Positions 56,096 through 64,000 of a stretch of DNA of 64,000 nucleotides are shown here, one piece after another. The notes beneath the pieces were generated by a model. That model ran no database searches. It worked only from the letters and a program-made list of their open reading frames with translations, and had not been told where the DNA came from. This DNA is from DAINRZ01 sp964634885. Lineage in GTDB: Bacteria > Bacteroidota > Ignavibacteria > Kapaibacteriales > UBA2268. Position numbers and translations under genes: made by a program. The stretch spans positions 1-64,000 of the forward strand of contig CAZWLN010000014.1 of the NCBI GenBank assembly GCA_964634885.1, read 5' to 3'. Numbering within the stretch: the first letter of the stretch is position 1; each line of letters starts with the position of its first letter.

Positions 56096-57512
56096 GTTGA
56101 CCCAAAAAGAAAGAATGCAGATAAAAAGACATCACATGCGCGAACAGGAACCCCAAGTCAGAGCGCACAATTTCCTCGAAGTAAACCTTGGGTACACCGA
56201 AGAAATGGCCCATGAAGAAGCCATGCGCTGCATCCAGTGCAAGAACACACCGTGCATCGCCGGCTGCCCCGTCAATGTGAACATTCCCGGCTTCATCAAG
56301 AAAGTCGAAGAAGGCAATTACGCCGAAGCAGCCAATATCCTGAAAGGCGACAATGCCCTTCCTGCTGTCTGCGGCAGGGTTTGCCCCCAGGAAACACAAT
56401 GCGAAGCCCTTTGTACCGTAGGCAAGAAAAACGAACCCGTAGGCATCGGCTATCTCGAACGTTTCGTTGCAGACTGGGAAAGGAACAACATCGGCTTCCG
56501 TATGCCCGAAATGAAACCCAAAACCGGGAAAAAAGTTGCCGTCATCGGCGGCGGCCCTGCCGGGCTCAGCTGTGCAGGCGACCTCATCCGCATGGGCCAT
56601 GACGTTACCGTTTTCGAAGCCCTCCATGAAATCGGCGGCGTATTAATGTACGGCATACCCGAATTCAGGCTTCCCAAAGTGATTGTCCAGGCTGAAGTTG
56701 ACGCTCTGCGTAAGCTCGGCGTTGTCTTCCACACAAACCAGGTCATCGGCCTGACAGATACCATCGACGAACTGCTCAAGGAATACGACGCTGCTTTCGT
56801 TGGTGTCGGCGCCGGCCTCCCGTACTTCATGAACATTCCCGGTGAGCACCTGAACGGTGTTTACTCCTCCAATGAATACCTTACCAGGGTTAACCTGATG
56901 AAAGCATACAGCTTCCCCGAAAACGACACACCAATGTTCGACATTAAGAACAAAACCGTAGTTGTGTTCGGCGGCGGCAACACAGCGATGGACGCCGTAA
57001 GGACCTCCCTCAGGCTTGGCGCAAAGAGAGCCATGATCATCTACCGCAGGACCGAAGCAGAGATGCCCGCCCGTGTCGAAGAGATCAAACACGCCAAGGA
57101 AGAAGGCGTCGAATTCCGTGTATTGTGGGCACCGCTTGAATTTAAAGGCAGTGAACAGGGCTGGCTTCAGTCGGTCACCCTCCAGCAGATGGAACTCGGC
57201 GAGCCCGACGCTTCCGGCAGGCGCAGGCCTGTACCAATCGACGGCGCTTTCGAAGAAATCCCGATCGACGTTGCTGTCGTAGCCATCGGCAACGGCTCCA
57301 ACCCGATCATCAGCAAAACAACCCCCGATCTGAATGTAAATAAGTGGGGCAACATCCTCGTTGACGAAAAGAACATGAAAACCAGCAAGAAAGGCGTTTT
57401 CGCCGGAGGAGACATCGTTTCCGGCGGCGCGACCGTAATTCTTGCAATGGGCGCAGGCAGGACCGCTGCCAAAGCAATAGACGAATACCTTGCCGACAAG
57501 ACCGCCTGGTAA
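56088..57512 (+). CDS. nfnB: NADPH-dependent ferredoxin reductase / glutamate synthase small-subunit-like (NfnB)
   Basis: Large subunit (474 residues) of the Nfn-type complex, family GltD/SudA. N-terminal Cys motifs bind [4Fe-4S] clusters (CIQCKNTPCIAGCPVNVNIP near 46-63; CGRVCPQETQCEALC near 95-110). The FAD motif is VAVIGGGPAGLSCAG (about 149), the NADP motif is VVVFGGGNTAMD (about 289), and GNGSNPIISKTTP and the late GGDIVSGGATV follow. A strong ribosome site (AAGGAGG) and the 8-base overlap with nfnA indicate coupling. GltD-like roles are possible, but the paired nfnA favours NfnB. Confidence 0.94.
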   Translation: MAELTQKERMQIKRHHMREQEPQVRAHNFLEVNLGYTEEMAHEEAMRCIQCKNTPCIAGCPVNVNIPGFIKKVEEGNYAEAANILKGDNALPAVCGRVCPQETQCEALCTVGKKNEPVGIGYLERFVADWERNNIGFRMPEMKPKTGKKVAVIGGGPAGLSCAGDLIRMGHDVTVFEALHEIGGVLMYGIPEFRLPKVIVQAEVDALRKLGVVFHTNQVIGLTDTIDELLKEYDAAFVGVGAGLPYFMNIPGEHLNGVYSSNEYLTRVNLMKAYSFPENDTPMFDIKNKTVVVFGGGNTAMDAVRTSLRLGAKRAMIIYRRTEAEMPARVEEIKHAKEEGVEFRVLWAPLEFKGSEQGWLQSVTLQQMELGEPDASGRRRPVPIDGAFEEIPIDVAVVAIGNGSNPIISKTTPDLNVNKWGNILVDEKNMKTSKKGVFAGGDIVSGGATVILAMGAGRTAAKAIDEYLADKTAW

Positions 57513-57536
57513 ACATTGCATTCAATATAAAATAGT

Positions 57537-57574
57537 AACAGGAGGAAGGCCGTACAGCTTTCCTCCTGTTTTAT
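57537..57574 (+). terminator. Rho-independent terminator after nfnB
   Basis: Perfect 11-bp arms AACAGGAGGAA (57537-57547) and TTCCTCCTGTT (57560-57570), followed by TTATTTG. It lies 24 bases past the nfnB stop, between nfnAB and the convergent restriction-modification gene. Confidence 0.8.
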
Positions 57575-57590
57575 TTGTCAGTTACTTCGC

Positions 57591-59789
57591 TTACTTACTT
57601 TTCTTTATGACGTTCATTAACGAAGCAGTGTACTTTTCATACAAGCCTAAGAGGAACTCCATCCTGTTCACTTCGTCAGAGAAGGGCTGAGAACGGTAGC
57701 ACCGGTCAACAGCCTTGTCAAGGGCCATATGTGCTTTAACAAGATCGGGAGGCATTGTCAGAGTGTTGTATAAATCTGCAAAGGAAGCAGGTTTACCTTT
57801 GGTTGGATTTTGAAATTTTGTTCTTACGTCAAGGACATGGGTTGCAGCAGCTTCAACAGCAGCTTTTTCCCTTTCGCCGTAATCATCAGGCCAGGGGAAG
57901 TTATTATAGACAATATCTTTGGAGTACCTGAAATCGCTTTTCAAACGGCCGCACACATTTCTAACCCATGCCATGTGCATTTCGGAGGTAAGAACAGCAA
58001 AGTGAAAAAGTGTGGCATCCGGTAAAGACATACATGTATCGCTGACAATAGAATTGCTGTCGAAAAATCCTATTGGTATATATTTTCTGTTTTCAGAGGA
58101 AACCCTCGGTATTAGTACATAGTCAGTGTTTGGTTGCCTGATTTCACCGAACAATGTAGGATATTGTGCTAACTTCCGGGTCGACGGCCTCCTGCTATCA
58201 AGGCGATAATTCTTCACAAGTTCTATTCTCTTTAAGAGTACTCCTGATAACCTTATTTCATTGGGAGGTACATTCAACAGCCACAAGCACCATCGTTTTT
58301 CACCATTAATAAATTCACGTGCACTGATCAGGGGCTTGATATATTTTTCAATATTTGGTTCTATTGCTATAATTTGAGATTTTTCCGAATCGCTTAAAAT
58401 CAAATTGCCATTATCGTTAGGCATATTCCCGAAATTCATCTCCGGGACGCGGCACAATGGTTTCTGCCGTTTTCCGATCAGTATGTTCTTTGCGTCCACG
58501 AGGTAGGGATTGATGTTCGAAGCCCTGATCAAATGCGGTTCACCTTTAATGTCTCCATATTCAAATATTGACTTTTCAGCGTGCCCATTGCATGAAAACC
58601 CTATTATTACGCAATATACCGCCGCAATTCCCCTGCCTTCGTTGCTCCACTTGAAAGTCCTGTGGGCAAAGTCGATTTCAATCTTGTGCTTGTCAGTCAA
58701 TTCATTCCAGATTACCGCTACCTGCTCCCCCTGCGTAATTGAATTGGTAGAAACAAAGGCTGCCCTGATGTTTGTACCGCCGATATATTCAGCAGCTTTT
58801 TTGTACCAGCCGCTGACATAGTCGAGAGTACCGGAACCGCTTATATTGCCGTACAAGCGCCGTATTTCCGCCCTCTGCCCGTCTGTCATCATCTTGGATC
58901 CGATGAAAGGAGGATTGCCGAAAATATAATCAAATTTTATCTCAGGCTTTGGTTCGGGTTTCGGCCCTCTATGGATTGCGAACGAATCTGTCTGAACGTT
59001 CAAAGTATTGTATTCCTGCGCCGGTTCACTCACAATATAGATATTCGTATGTTTAGCAACTACGTCAACTGTATTAAGAGGCTGAAGCAGGCTTTGCCAG
59101 TCTATATCAAGAGCATTGCCGTTGAGTATATTGGCTGACTTTTGAAGGGGAAGCCGGACATAGTACTGGCCCAATTCCTCAGACATTTTCATGTTCATCT
59201 GGTGTTCCATCAGCCACATTGCTACTTCCGCAATACGGCAGGGCCATTCTTCTATCTCGATGCCATAGAACTGTTCCGGATGGACCAGGACAAGGTCATC
59301 GATGCTTAATGCCAACTGATCGCTTTCCTGGAGTACTTTCAGGATTTGCAGTTCAAGTATTCGCAATTCTCGGTATGATATTACAAGGAAATTGCCGCAG
59401 CCACTGGCAGGATCGAGGAATTTCAAACCGGCGATTTTTTTGTGGAATTCTTTAAGTTTATTCCTGTTGGCTTTAATCGTATTGAATTCCTTGTACAATT
59501 CATCGAGGAATAGCGGCCCGATTGCCTTCATGATGTTCTTCTCTGAAGTGTAATGCGCTCCGAGGTTTCTTCTTTCTCCGGGATTCATTGTGGACTGGAA
59601 TAATGAGCCGAAAATTGCAGGCGAAATCAGAGACCAGTCCAATCCGGCACAATCCAGGATCAGTTCCCTCATTTTCGAATTGAAACTTGCCATCGGCAAT
59701 GTCTCACCGAACAATCTGCCGTTAACCCAGGGGAAGAGATTCAAGTCCTCATCCAGGTTTTTTTGCCTTCTGTCAACGGGAGTATTCAA
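57591..59789 (-). CDS. MmeI-like type IIL restriction-modification enzyme, methyltransferase and specificity part (downstream of an in-frame stop)
   Basis: The 732-residue C-terminal portion of an MmeI-like enzyme. A helical linker precedes the N6-adenine methyltransferase, with SAM motif I LDPASGCGNF (125-134) and catalytic NPPF (292-295), followed by the target-recognition region. The open frame continues upstream in the same frame to the TAG at 59814-59816; residues read across it (QLGYLFQVLNTPVDRRQKN) fit the family. Its nominal start is a TTG without good initiation context. So this is the 3' part of one 961-residue gene interrupted by an amber codon, not a separately designed gene. The methyltransferase half might still be translated by reinitiation or readthrough. 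Confidence 0.85.
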   Translation of the reverse strand: MNTPVDRRQKNLDEDLNLFPWVNGRLFGETLPMASFNSKMRELILDCAGLDWSLISPAIFGSLFQSTMNPGERRNLGAHYTSEKNIMKAIGPLFLDELYKEFNTIKANRNKLKEFHKKIAGLKFLDPASGCGNFLVISYRELRILELQILKVLQESDQLALSIDDLVLVHPEQFYGIEIEEWPCRIAEVAMWLMEHQMNMKMSEELGQYYVRLPLQKSANILNGNALDIDWQSLLQPLNTVDVVAKHTNIYIVSEPAQEYNTLNVQTDSFAIHRGPKPEPKPEIKFDYIFGNPPFIGSKMMTDGQRAEIRRLYGNISGSGTLDYVSGWYKKAAEYIGGTNIRAAFVSTNSITQGEQVAVIWNELTDKHKIEIDFAHRTFKWSNEGRGIAAVYCVIIGFSCNGHAEKSIFEYGDIKGEPHLIRASNINPYLVDAKNILIGKRQKPLCRVPEMNFGNMPNDNGNLILSDSEKSQIIAIEPNIEKYIKPLISAREFINGEKRWCLWLLNVPPNEIRLSGVLLKRIELVKNYRLDSRRPSTRKLAQYPTLFGEIRQPNTDYVLIPRVSSENRKYIPIGFFDSNSIVSDTCMSLPDATLFHFAVLTSEMHMAWVRNVCGRLKSDFRYSKDIVYNNFPWPDDYGEREKAAVEAAATHVLDVRTKFQNPTKGKPASFADLYNTLTMPPDLVKAHMALDKAVDRCYRSQPFSDEVNRMEFLLGLYEKYTASLMNVIKKSK

Positions 59790-59813
59790 AACCTGAAACA
59801 GGTATCCAAGCTG

Positions 59814-59816
59814 CTA
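59814..59816 (-). other. In-frame TAG codon interrupting the MmeI-like gene
   Basis: On the minus strand the frame reads GAT CTG GGG TAG CAG CTT GGA. Both sides continue the family sequence in the same frame with nothing missing. Other genes here end in TAG normally (for example 64-1224 and 6726-7376), so TAG is not reassigned. Confidence 0.85.
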
Positions 59817-60479
59817 CCCCAGATCGGAACCGTCTTCTTTAGTCTTGTTTTGTATATAGTATGAAAACCAGGATTTTTCAAATATGGTTGTGTCCTCTGC
59901 AAACAGGCAGAACAGTATTCTTACAAGGCAGACTTCGAGCACATGGCCGGAATAGCCTAATGCTTGTAGTTCGTCGTGAAGCCTGCCCATTCGATAGGCA
60001 GCCTCGATATTAATCGGTTCCTGATCCTTAAATGTCCTCTTGCTGTATCCTGCAAGAAAACCGAAATGACTGACATTGCTCACTAAGTCTTTCAGATGGA
60101 ACCTGTATTCAGTTCCTTCATCCAGGTCATGTAAACGGAATTCACCGAAATTGCAGACACAGATATATTTAGGAAGTTCATGGTCTTTCAATCCGGGAAA
60201 GTATTCGACTGCCTGCTTGTGAGCAAGATCGAGGTTCCTGCCTGCCGATTTATGCTCGACGAGGAGGACTCCTTTCCACAGCAGGTCGATGTATCCGTCT
60301 TTTCTTGCACTTTTGGTAACCCTGTATTCAAATGTGGCTACCCGCCGACGATTGACGCCGAAAACACTGAAAAACTCATCCCAGAACGTCTTTGCGTCGG
60401 CGTCTTCGCTGACGGCAGTTTCCCATTCGTTTGAAAACCTGATTGCCCTGATCTTTATCTCGTTCCAGCTAAGCGCCAT
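59814..60479 (-). CDS. MmeI-like type IIL restriction-modification enzyme, nuclease part (upstream of an in-frame stop)
   Basis: The 221-residue N-terminal portion of an MmeI-like protein. It contains the PD-(D/E)XK nuclease core D65-x9-E75-x-K77 (in GYIDLLWKGVLLVEHKS), the same spacing as MmeI, preceded by the conserved FWDEFFSVFGVNRRRVATFE. The frame ends at TAG 59814-59816 and resumes in phase as the methyltransferase ORF. The ATG at 60479 is the natural start of the full gene. Alone, this fragment could in principle cleave or bind DNA; more likely the system is inactivated or tuned by readthrough. Confidence 0.85.
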   Translation of the reverse strand: MALSWNEIKIRAIRFSNEWETAVSEDADAKTFWDEFFSVFGVNRRRVATFEYRVTKSARKDGYIDLLWKGVLLVEHKSAGRNLDLAHKQAVEYFPGLKDHELPKYICVCNFGEFRLHDLDEGTEYRFHLKDLVSNVSHFGFLAGYSKRTFKDQEPINIEAAYRMGRLHDELQALGYSGHVLEVCLVRILFCLFAEDTTIFEKSWFSYYIQNKTKEDGSDLG

Positions 60480-60599
60480 TTGCTATTTCACTAAAAATGA
60501 TTAACAACAATACAAATTAATATAATTATAAGTGAATAGCAACTATGTGGAAAATTATTCAGTTTACGAATTCATACACCGGATGAATACATAATACCA

Positions 60600-62606
60600 T
60601 TATAATTTCACAAATTTCCATACCCTTTCACCTGCCCTGATCAAATACACTCCTGCCGGAAGGGAACTCAGATCGTGCAGGCCGGTTTTCGCCGATTCGT
60701 ACATGAGAATGCCCTGGACAGAGTAAATACGAATGATGTCATTCCCTTTGTTGTCAATGGAAATATAGTCATGTGCGGGATTAGGAAAGATCGCTATATC
60801 TTCGGGAGTTTCCGGTGTTTCAACATCGTCGATGCCGAATTCTGCGAGGCTAATCTTAAAGCTGCCGCTGCCGTTAGTTCCTGCATACAAAGTTTTCCCG
60901 GATATATTCAGGGCAAAGACACACTTGTTAATAAGCCCGTCGTTTGCCGCCGTCCATGTTTCTCCACTGTCGGATGAGAAAAACACACCGTTGTCCTGGG
61001 AAGCAACGAACAGGTACTTGTTCCATACCATAATACACCTGATATCGGTACACTCCAATCCCATACTTAACTGTTTCCAGGTATCCCCTTTGTCTGTGGA
61101 GACAAATGCACCGGCATCATATGTACCGGCAAAAAGCCTGTCTCCCATTTTCGAAATTGAAGGGATTTTCGTTCCGGGGTTGGATTTTGTTTTCATCCAG
61201 GTAGAACCTTTGTCCGAAGAATAGTAAACACCCCCCAATGTACCTACGTAAAACTCATCATTGTCGGCAACGAATGATAATATATAAGATACTTCAGTCC
61301 CCTTGTTAATTGCCGTCCAGGACAGGCCATTGTCGGTGGTAAGCCTTGTACCCTTGTAAGTGCCTGCATAGATATTCTCACCCTTAACATCGAGGCACAG
61401 GATATAGCTGGGGACCAGGCCGTCGTTTCTTCGTACCCATGTTGCACCATAGTCGGAGGAATAGCTGAAACCGGAAGTCCCGCCCGCATAGACATTGCTG
61501 CCTTCAGCAGCTATGCAATATAGGTAATCCGCATTAAAACCTTCATTAGGAACTGTCCAGTTTTCACCGGAATTAGAAGATACATATACACCGGAACCGT
61601 ATGTACCGGCAAAAAGATAATTCCCTGCCGAGGCAAGACCATAAATTATTGTAGAAGAAACGCCCTCCCTCGATAATTTCCAGGTTTCGCCGCCGTCCGA
61701 AGACACAAGTAAACCGCTGCCGCTAGTGCCTGCATACAGCATATTACCTTCGCCGGCAAGGCATTTTATACCGATATTTTTCATCATAGTATCGCAGCTT
61801 ACCCACGAGGTATCTCCGTCAACACAGGAATACAATCCATGATAGCTCGTTCCTATAATCACCTTCGCACCTCTTACTATCATGCTGGTAATGCCGTAAA
61901 TTCCTGAACCGAAAGCCTTATACTGCCATTTTGTTCCGTTATTTGTTGAATAATAGACAGTTCCACCCGTAAGGGCAAAAATGGTATCCTTCTTTAAACA
62001 GAAACTTGTAATTTCAACGGAACTGGACAATCCTGTAATAATTTGTGTCCACTTCCCCCCGGAGTTGGCAGAAATGAATACTCTGTCTTTTGTACCGGCA
62101 AAAAGGTAATTGTCCTTTACAAGAAAACAGTTTACTGTAAGATTTGTCAATCCTTCATTTGCTTCTTCCCAGCTTTCACCTCCGTCTGAAGAACGGAGCA
62201 CACCCTGGCCCGATGTACCGGCAAAGATATAGCCCCCGTCAATCTGCAGGCTGTTAACCGTAACACCGGACAGGCTCGAATCCGTGGAATGCCAATTCTG
62301 TCCCCCGTCGGTTGTCATGTAAACACCATCATTGGCCATTCCGGCAAGAATAGTATCACCTTTAACTATAAGATTGTTGACATTACGGCTTGGAAGGCCA
62401 CTATTCTGCGAAGTCCAACTTTGGCCCTGGTTCGTCGATTTGAAAACACCATTGTTAAGGGCAATAGCAAATAATTCATTTCCACTAATTGTAACGGATG
62501 TGAACGAGCCACCGTACAATCCTGTATTGCATTCCTGCCAGCCTGCCTTAGAAGTAAACGGCGCTGAAATAACTATCGAAATAATTAACAGCATCAATTT
62601 TTTCAT
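60600..62606 (-). CDS. Secreted Asp-box protein with T9SS sorting domain
   Basis: About 668 residues: signal peptide KKLMLLIISIVISAPFTS, then about thirteen regularly spaced Asp-box repeats (roughly every 40-45 residues: STNQGQSW, TTDGGQNW, SSDGGESW, SSDYGATW, SSDKGSTW, SSDSGETW and others), suggesting one or two large beta-propellers. The T9SS domain (IAIFPNPAHDYISIDNKG to AGVYLIRAGERV) ends the protein. The start at 62606 has GGGAG 7 bases upstream; an upstream in-frame start at 62636 does not. It shares architecture with 3837-5861 and the adjacent 62684-64000 product. Ligand unknown. Confidence 0.88.
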   Translation of the reverse strand: MKKLMLLIISIVISAPFTSKAGWQECNTGLYGGSFTSVTISGNELFAIALNNGVFKSTNQGQSWTSQNSGLPSRNVNNLIVKGDTILAGMANDGVYMTTDGGQNWHSTDSSLSGVTVNSLQIDGGYIFAGTSGQGVLRSSDGGESWEEANEGLTNLTVNCFLVKDNYLFAGTKDRVFISANSGGKWTQIITGLSSSVEITSFCLKKDTIFALTGGTVYYSTNNGTKWQYKAFGSGIYGITSMIVRGAKVIIGTSYHGLYSCVDGDTSWVSCDTMMKNIGIKCLAGEGNMLYAGTSGSGLLVSSDGGETWKLSREGVSSTIIYGLASAGNYLFAGTYGSGVYVSSNSGENWTVPNEGFNADYLYCIAAEGSNVYAGGTSGFSYSSDYGATWVRRNDGLVPSYILCLDVKGENIYAGTYKGTRLTTDNGLSWTAINKGTEVSYILSFVADNDEFYVGTLGGVYYSSDKGSTWMKTKSNPGTKIPSISKMGDRLFAGTYDAGAFVSTDKGDTWKQLSMGLECTDIRCIMVWNKYLFVASQDNGVFFSSDSGETWTAANDGLINKCVFALNISGKTLYAGTNGSGSFKISLAEFGIDDVETPETPEDIAIFPNPAHDYISIDNKGNDIIRIYSVQGILMYESAKTGLHDLSSLPAGVYLIRAGERVWKFVKL

Positions 62607-62683
62607 ATTGTCTCCCGGAATAATTGAAATAATCACTATTATTTTTTAAAATTAATATACCTGTTTTAAGGTGGTTCATCCTG

Positions 62684-64000
62684 CTATTTCACAATCGTGA
62701 ATTTATATATCTCCCTGCTGTTGCCCTGGCTTACAGAACAGAAATAGACTCCGGCAGGCAGCTCTTTAGTATCTATCGAAATAACATTGTCGCCTGGTAC
62801 CTCGTAAGGCCTGTTAATTAGAATTGAACCGGTTTCACTGTATATCGTAACATTAACAGGTGTTGTGTTTTGTGGCATATATTCAATATGGATTGCGTCT
62901 TTAGCCGGATTGGGATAGGAAAGGGCAGTTGTTCCCGCCAGGGGCTCCCATACACTGGTTTTGCCCAGGCCGGAAATCGCGGCTTTGTATATACCGCCCC
63001 ACCACAAGCTGGTATAGACTGTATCTTCATATATTTCAATAAATCTGGGAATCCTGGAAAATATTGCTTTACCTGCATTACTCCAGGAAAGACCATTGTC
63101 CGGAGTATAGTATATACCTGTTGGAGTTTTTATTACAATTGAATTGCCCTGAACATCGAAATCACTGATAGTCGTGTCGGTTTCGCCGTAGGTCAGTTTG
63201 GTCCAAACCTGATCGACACTTTCACATAGGTACAGACCTTTTTTACATCCGGCATAAACTTTACTGCCGTCAGCCAGGAGTTTGTTAATACCTACCGTAT
63301 CTAAGCAGGAAGTCCATGTAAGCCCTTCGTCTTCTGATACCCTTATGCCGGTATTAGTCCCTGCGTAAATTGCCTCGTCGTTTGCAACAACGCTATATGG
63401 CCTTATCGGCGCTCCGGTTTTTTTTGCCAGAGCCCAGGTTCTACCGCTGTCCAGCGAAACATAAAGCCCACTTTGGATCCCGACAAATATTTTACTTCCT
63501 TTTTGAACAATGCTGTTGACAGAAAAGTTGTCAAAACCTGTTATCCCATCATCAGACTTCACCCAGGTTGTACCTTCGTTGTCAGATACATACAGCCCGT
63601 CGCCATTACCTCCGAACAGTTTATTGTCAATTTTTGTGAGAGCATAGAAAGACCCGGTTTCAAAGCTTAATTTGGGTGCATTAGATTTCCAGGAGTATCC
63701 TTTGTCGGTGGAAAAGAATAGCCCCTCGCTGTCAGGGCCTTTTAAGAAACTTGCATAGAATTTGTCATTAATAATAAAAAGCCTGGCAATCTTGTAACAA
63801 ACCAACCCGGTATTTGCGGTATCCGACACTAAACCGTTCTTGGCAGTCCTGATAATACCTTCACTCCAAACACCAGCATAGATATTGCTTTCGTCCATTG
63901 CCAGCGCTGTTATAAAACAATCGACTGTAACCAGTTTTTTCCATGAAGCGCCCTTATTCGTAGATTTGTAAATATCATAGTTGTGACAGCAGTATAAATC
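62684..64000 (-). CDS. Secreted Asp-box protein with T9SS sorting domain (N-terminus beyond the window)
   Basis: The frame is open to the right edge: codons in 63899-64000 read through with another Asp-box (DIYKSTNKGASWKKL), so the apparent ATG at 63898 is internal and the gene is truncated by the window. At least 438 residues are visible, with about seven Asp-boxes (STDKGYSW, SDNEGTTW, SLDSGRTW, SEDEGLTW, TPDNGLSW and others) and a T9SS type A C-terminus (LSYPNPAKDAIHIEYMPQ, PAGVYFCSVSQGNS). It lies 77 bases upstream of the Asp-box gene at 60600-62606 on the same strand, probably in one transcript. Confidence 0.85.
   Translation of the reverse strand, partial: DLYCCHNYDIYKSTNKGASWKKLVTVDCFITALAMDESNIYAGVWSEGIIRTAKNGLVSDTANTGLVCYKIARLFIINDKFYASFLKGPDSEGLFFSTDKGYSWKSNAPKLSFETGSFYALTKIDNKLFGGNGDGLYVSDNEGTTWVKSDDGITGFDNFSVNSIVQKGSKIFVGIQSGLYVSLDSGRTWALAKKTGAPIRPYSVVANDEAIYAGTNTGIRVSEDEGLTWTSCLDTVGINKLLADGSKVYAGCKKGLYLCESVDQVWTKLTYGETDTTISDFDVQGNSIVIKTPTGIYYTPDNGLSWSNAGKAIFSRIPRFIEIYEDTVYTSLWWGGIYKAAISGLGKTSVWEPLAGTTALSYPNPAKDAIHIEYMPQNTTPVNVTIYSETGSILINRPYEVPGDNVISIDTKELPAGVYFCSVSQGNSREIYKFTIVK

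Noticed and set aside
59814..59816. TAG as a reassigned sense codon or pyrrolysine site
   Set aside because: Other genes in the window end at TAG normally, and no pyl genes are present.
63898..63898. ATG at 63898 as the start of the last gene
   Set aside because: The same frame is open to the window edge and encodes another Asp-box, so the gene continues beyond it.

Overview
The window looks like chromosomal DNA from a member of the Bacteroidota/Chlorobiota (FCB) superphylum, most likely an Ignavibacteria- or Kapabacteria-like lineage. This rests on at least eight secreted proteins ending in type IX secretion (T9SS) C-terminal sorting domains, several weak or absent Shine-Dalgarno sites, AT-rich intergenic DNA with palindromic repeats, a fused alpha/beta 2-oxoacid dehydrogenase E1, an NfnAB-type transhydrogenase and paired class V aminotransferases. 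The lineage is inferred from gene content; no rRNA is present. TAG, TAA and TGA all serve as ordinary stops.

Layout. Positions 64-3336 hold three glycosyltransferases (two GT4, one GT9), followed by a 500-base spacer with one copy of a dispersed repeat and an AT-rich Asp-box T9SS protein (3837-5861). Positions 6120-9270 hold a rubrerythrin-like protein, a siroheme module (precorrin-2 dehydrogenase and a SUMT-HemD fusion) and an MmcQ/YjbR protein. A repeat-rich spacer follows, then a three-gene signalling operon on the minus strand (small protein, HDOD protein, histidine kinase; 12233 down to 9748). Next come metG, an exported protein, rlmD, a tyrosine-recombinase-like protein that has lost most catalytic residues, and a minus-strand set with a GT9, an outer-membrane barrel and a GT2 (18669-21684).

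Positions 21727-37909 are a 16-kb minus-strand array of five consecutive T9SS cargo genes. Its first gene encodes a 2860-residue protein that combines a beta-helix (GGA-x-Y repeats), an inserted YCF48/Asp-box block and Ig-like segments. A membrane-anchored TPR protein lies upstream of it, preceded by tRNA-Arg(CCG).

Positions 39062-57512 are mostly housekeeping and metabolic: fused E1 dehydrogenase, a D-threonine-aldolase-like PLP enzyme, metallophosphatase, class V aminotransferases, two tandem CX4CH lipoproteins, panB, an outer-membrane protein, pdxB, a receiver-kinase hybrid with a degenerate H-box, an RlpA-like lipoprotein, manC, a lone receiver protein, an unknown four-helix membrane protein and nfnAB. 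Positions 57591-60479 carry an MmeI-like type IIL restriction-modification gene cut by one in-frame TAG. Two more Asp-box T9SS proteins follow, the last running off the right edge.

The glycosyltransferases, manC and GT2 plausibly serve surface polysaccharide or lipid-linked glycan synthesis. The T9SS cargoes would decorate the cell surface. No T9SS machinery, CRISPR array, complete mobile element or rRNA was seen. The strongest leads are the amber-interrupted MmeI-like enzyme, the five-gene T9SS array with a perfect 17-bp inverted repeat inside a signal-peptide coding region, the inactive-looking recombinase and kinase, and a roughly 155-bp repeat present as two inverted copies about 49 kb apart.
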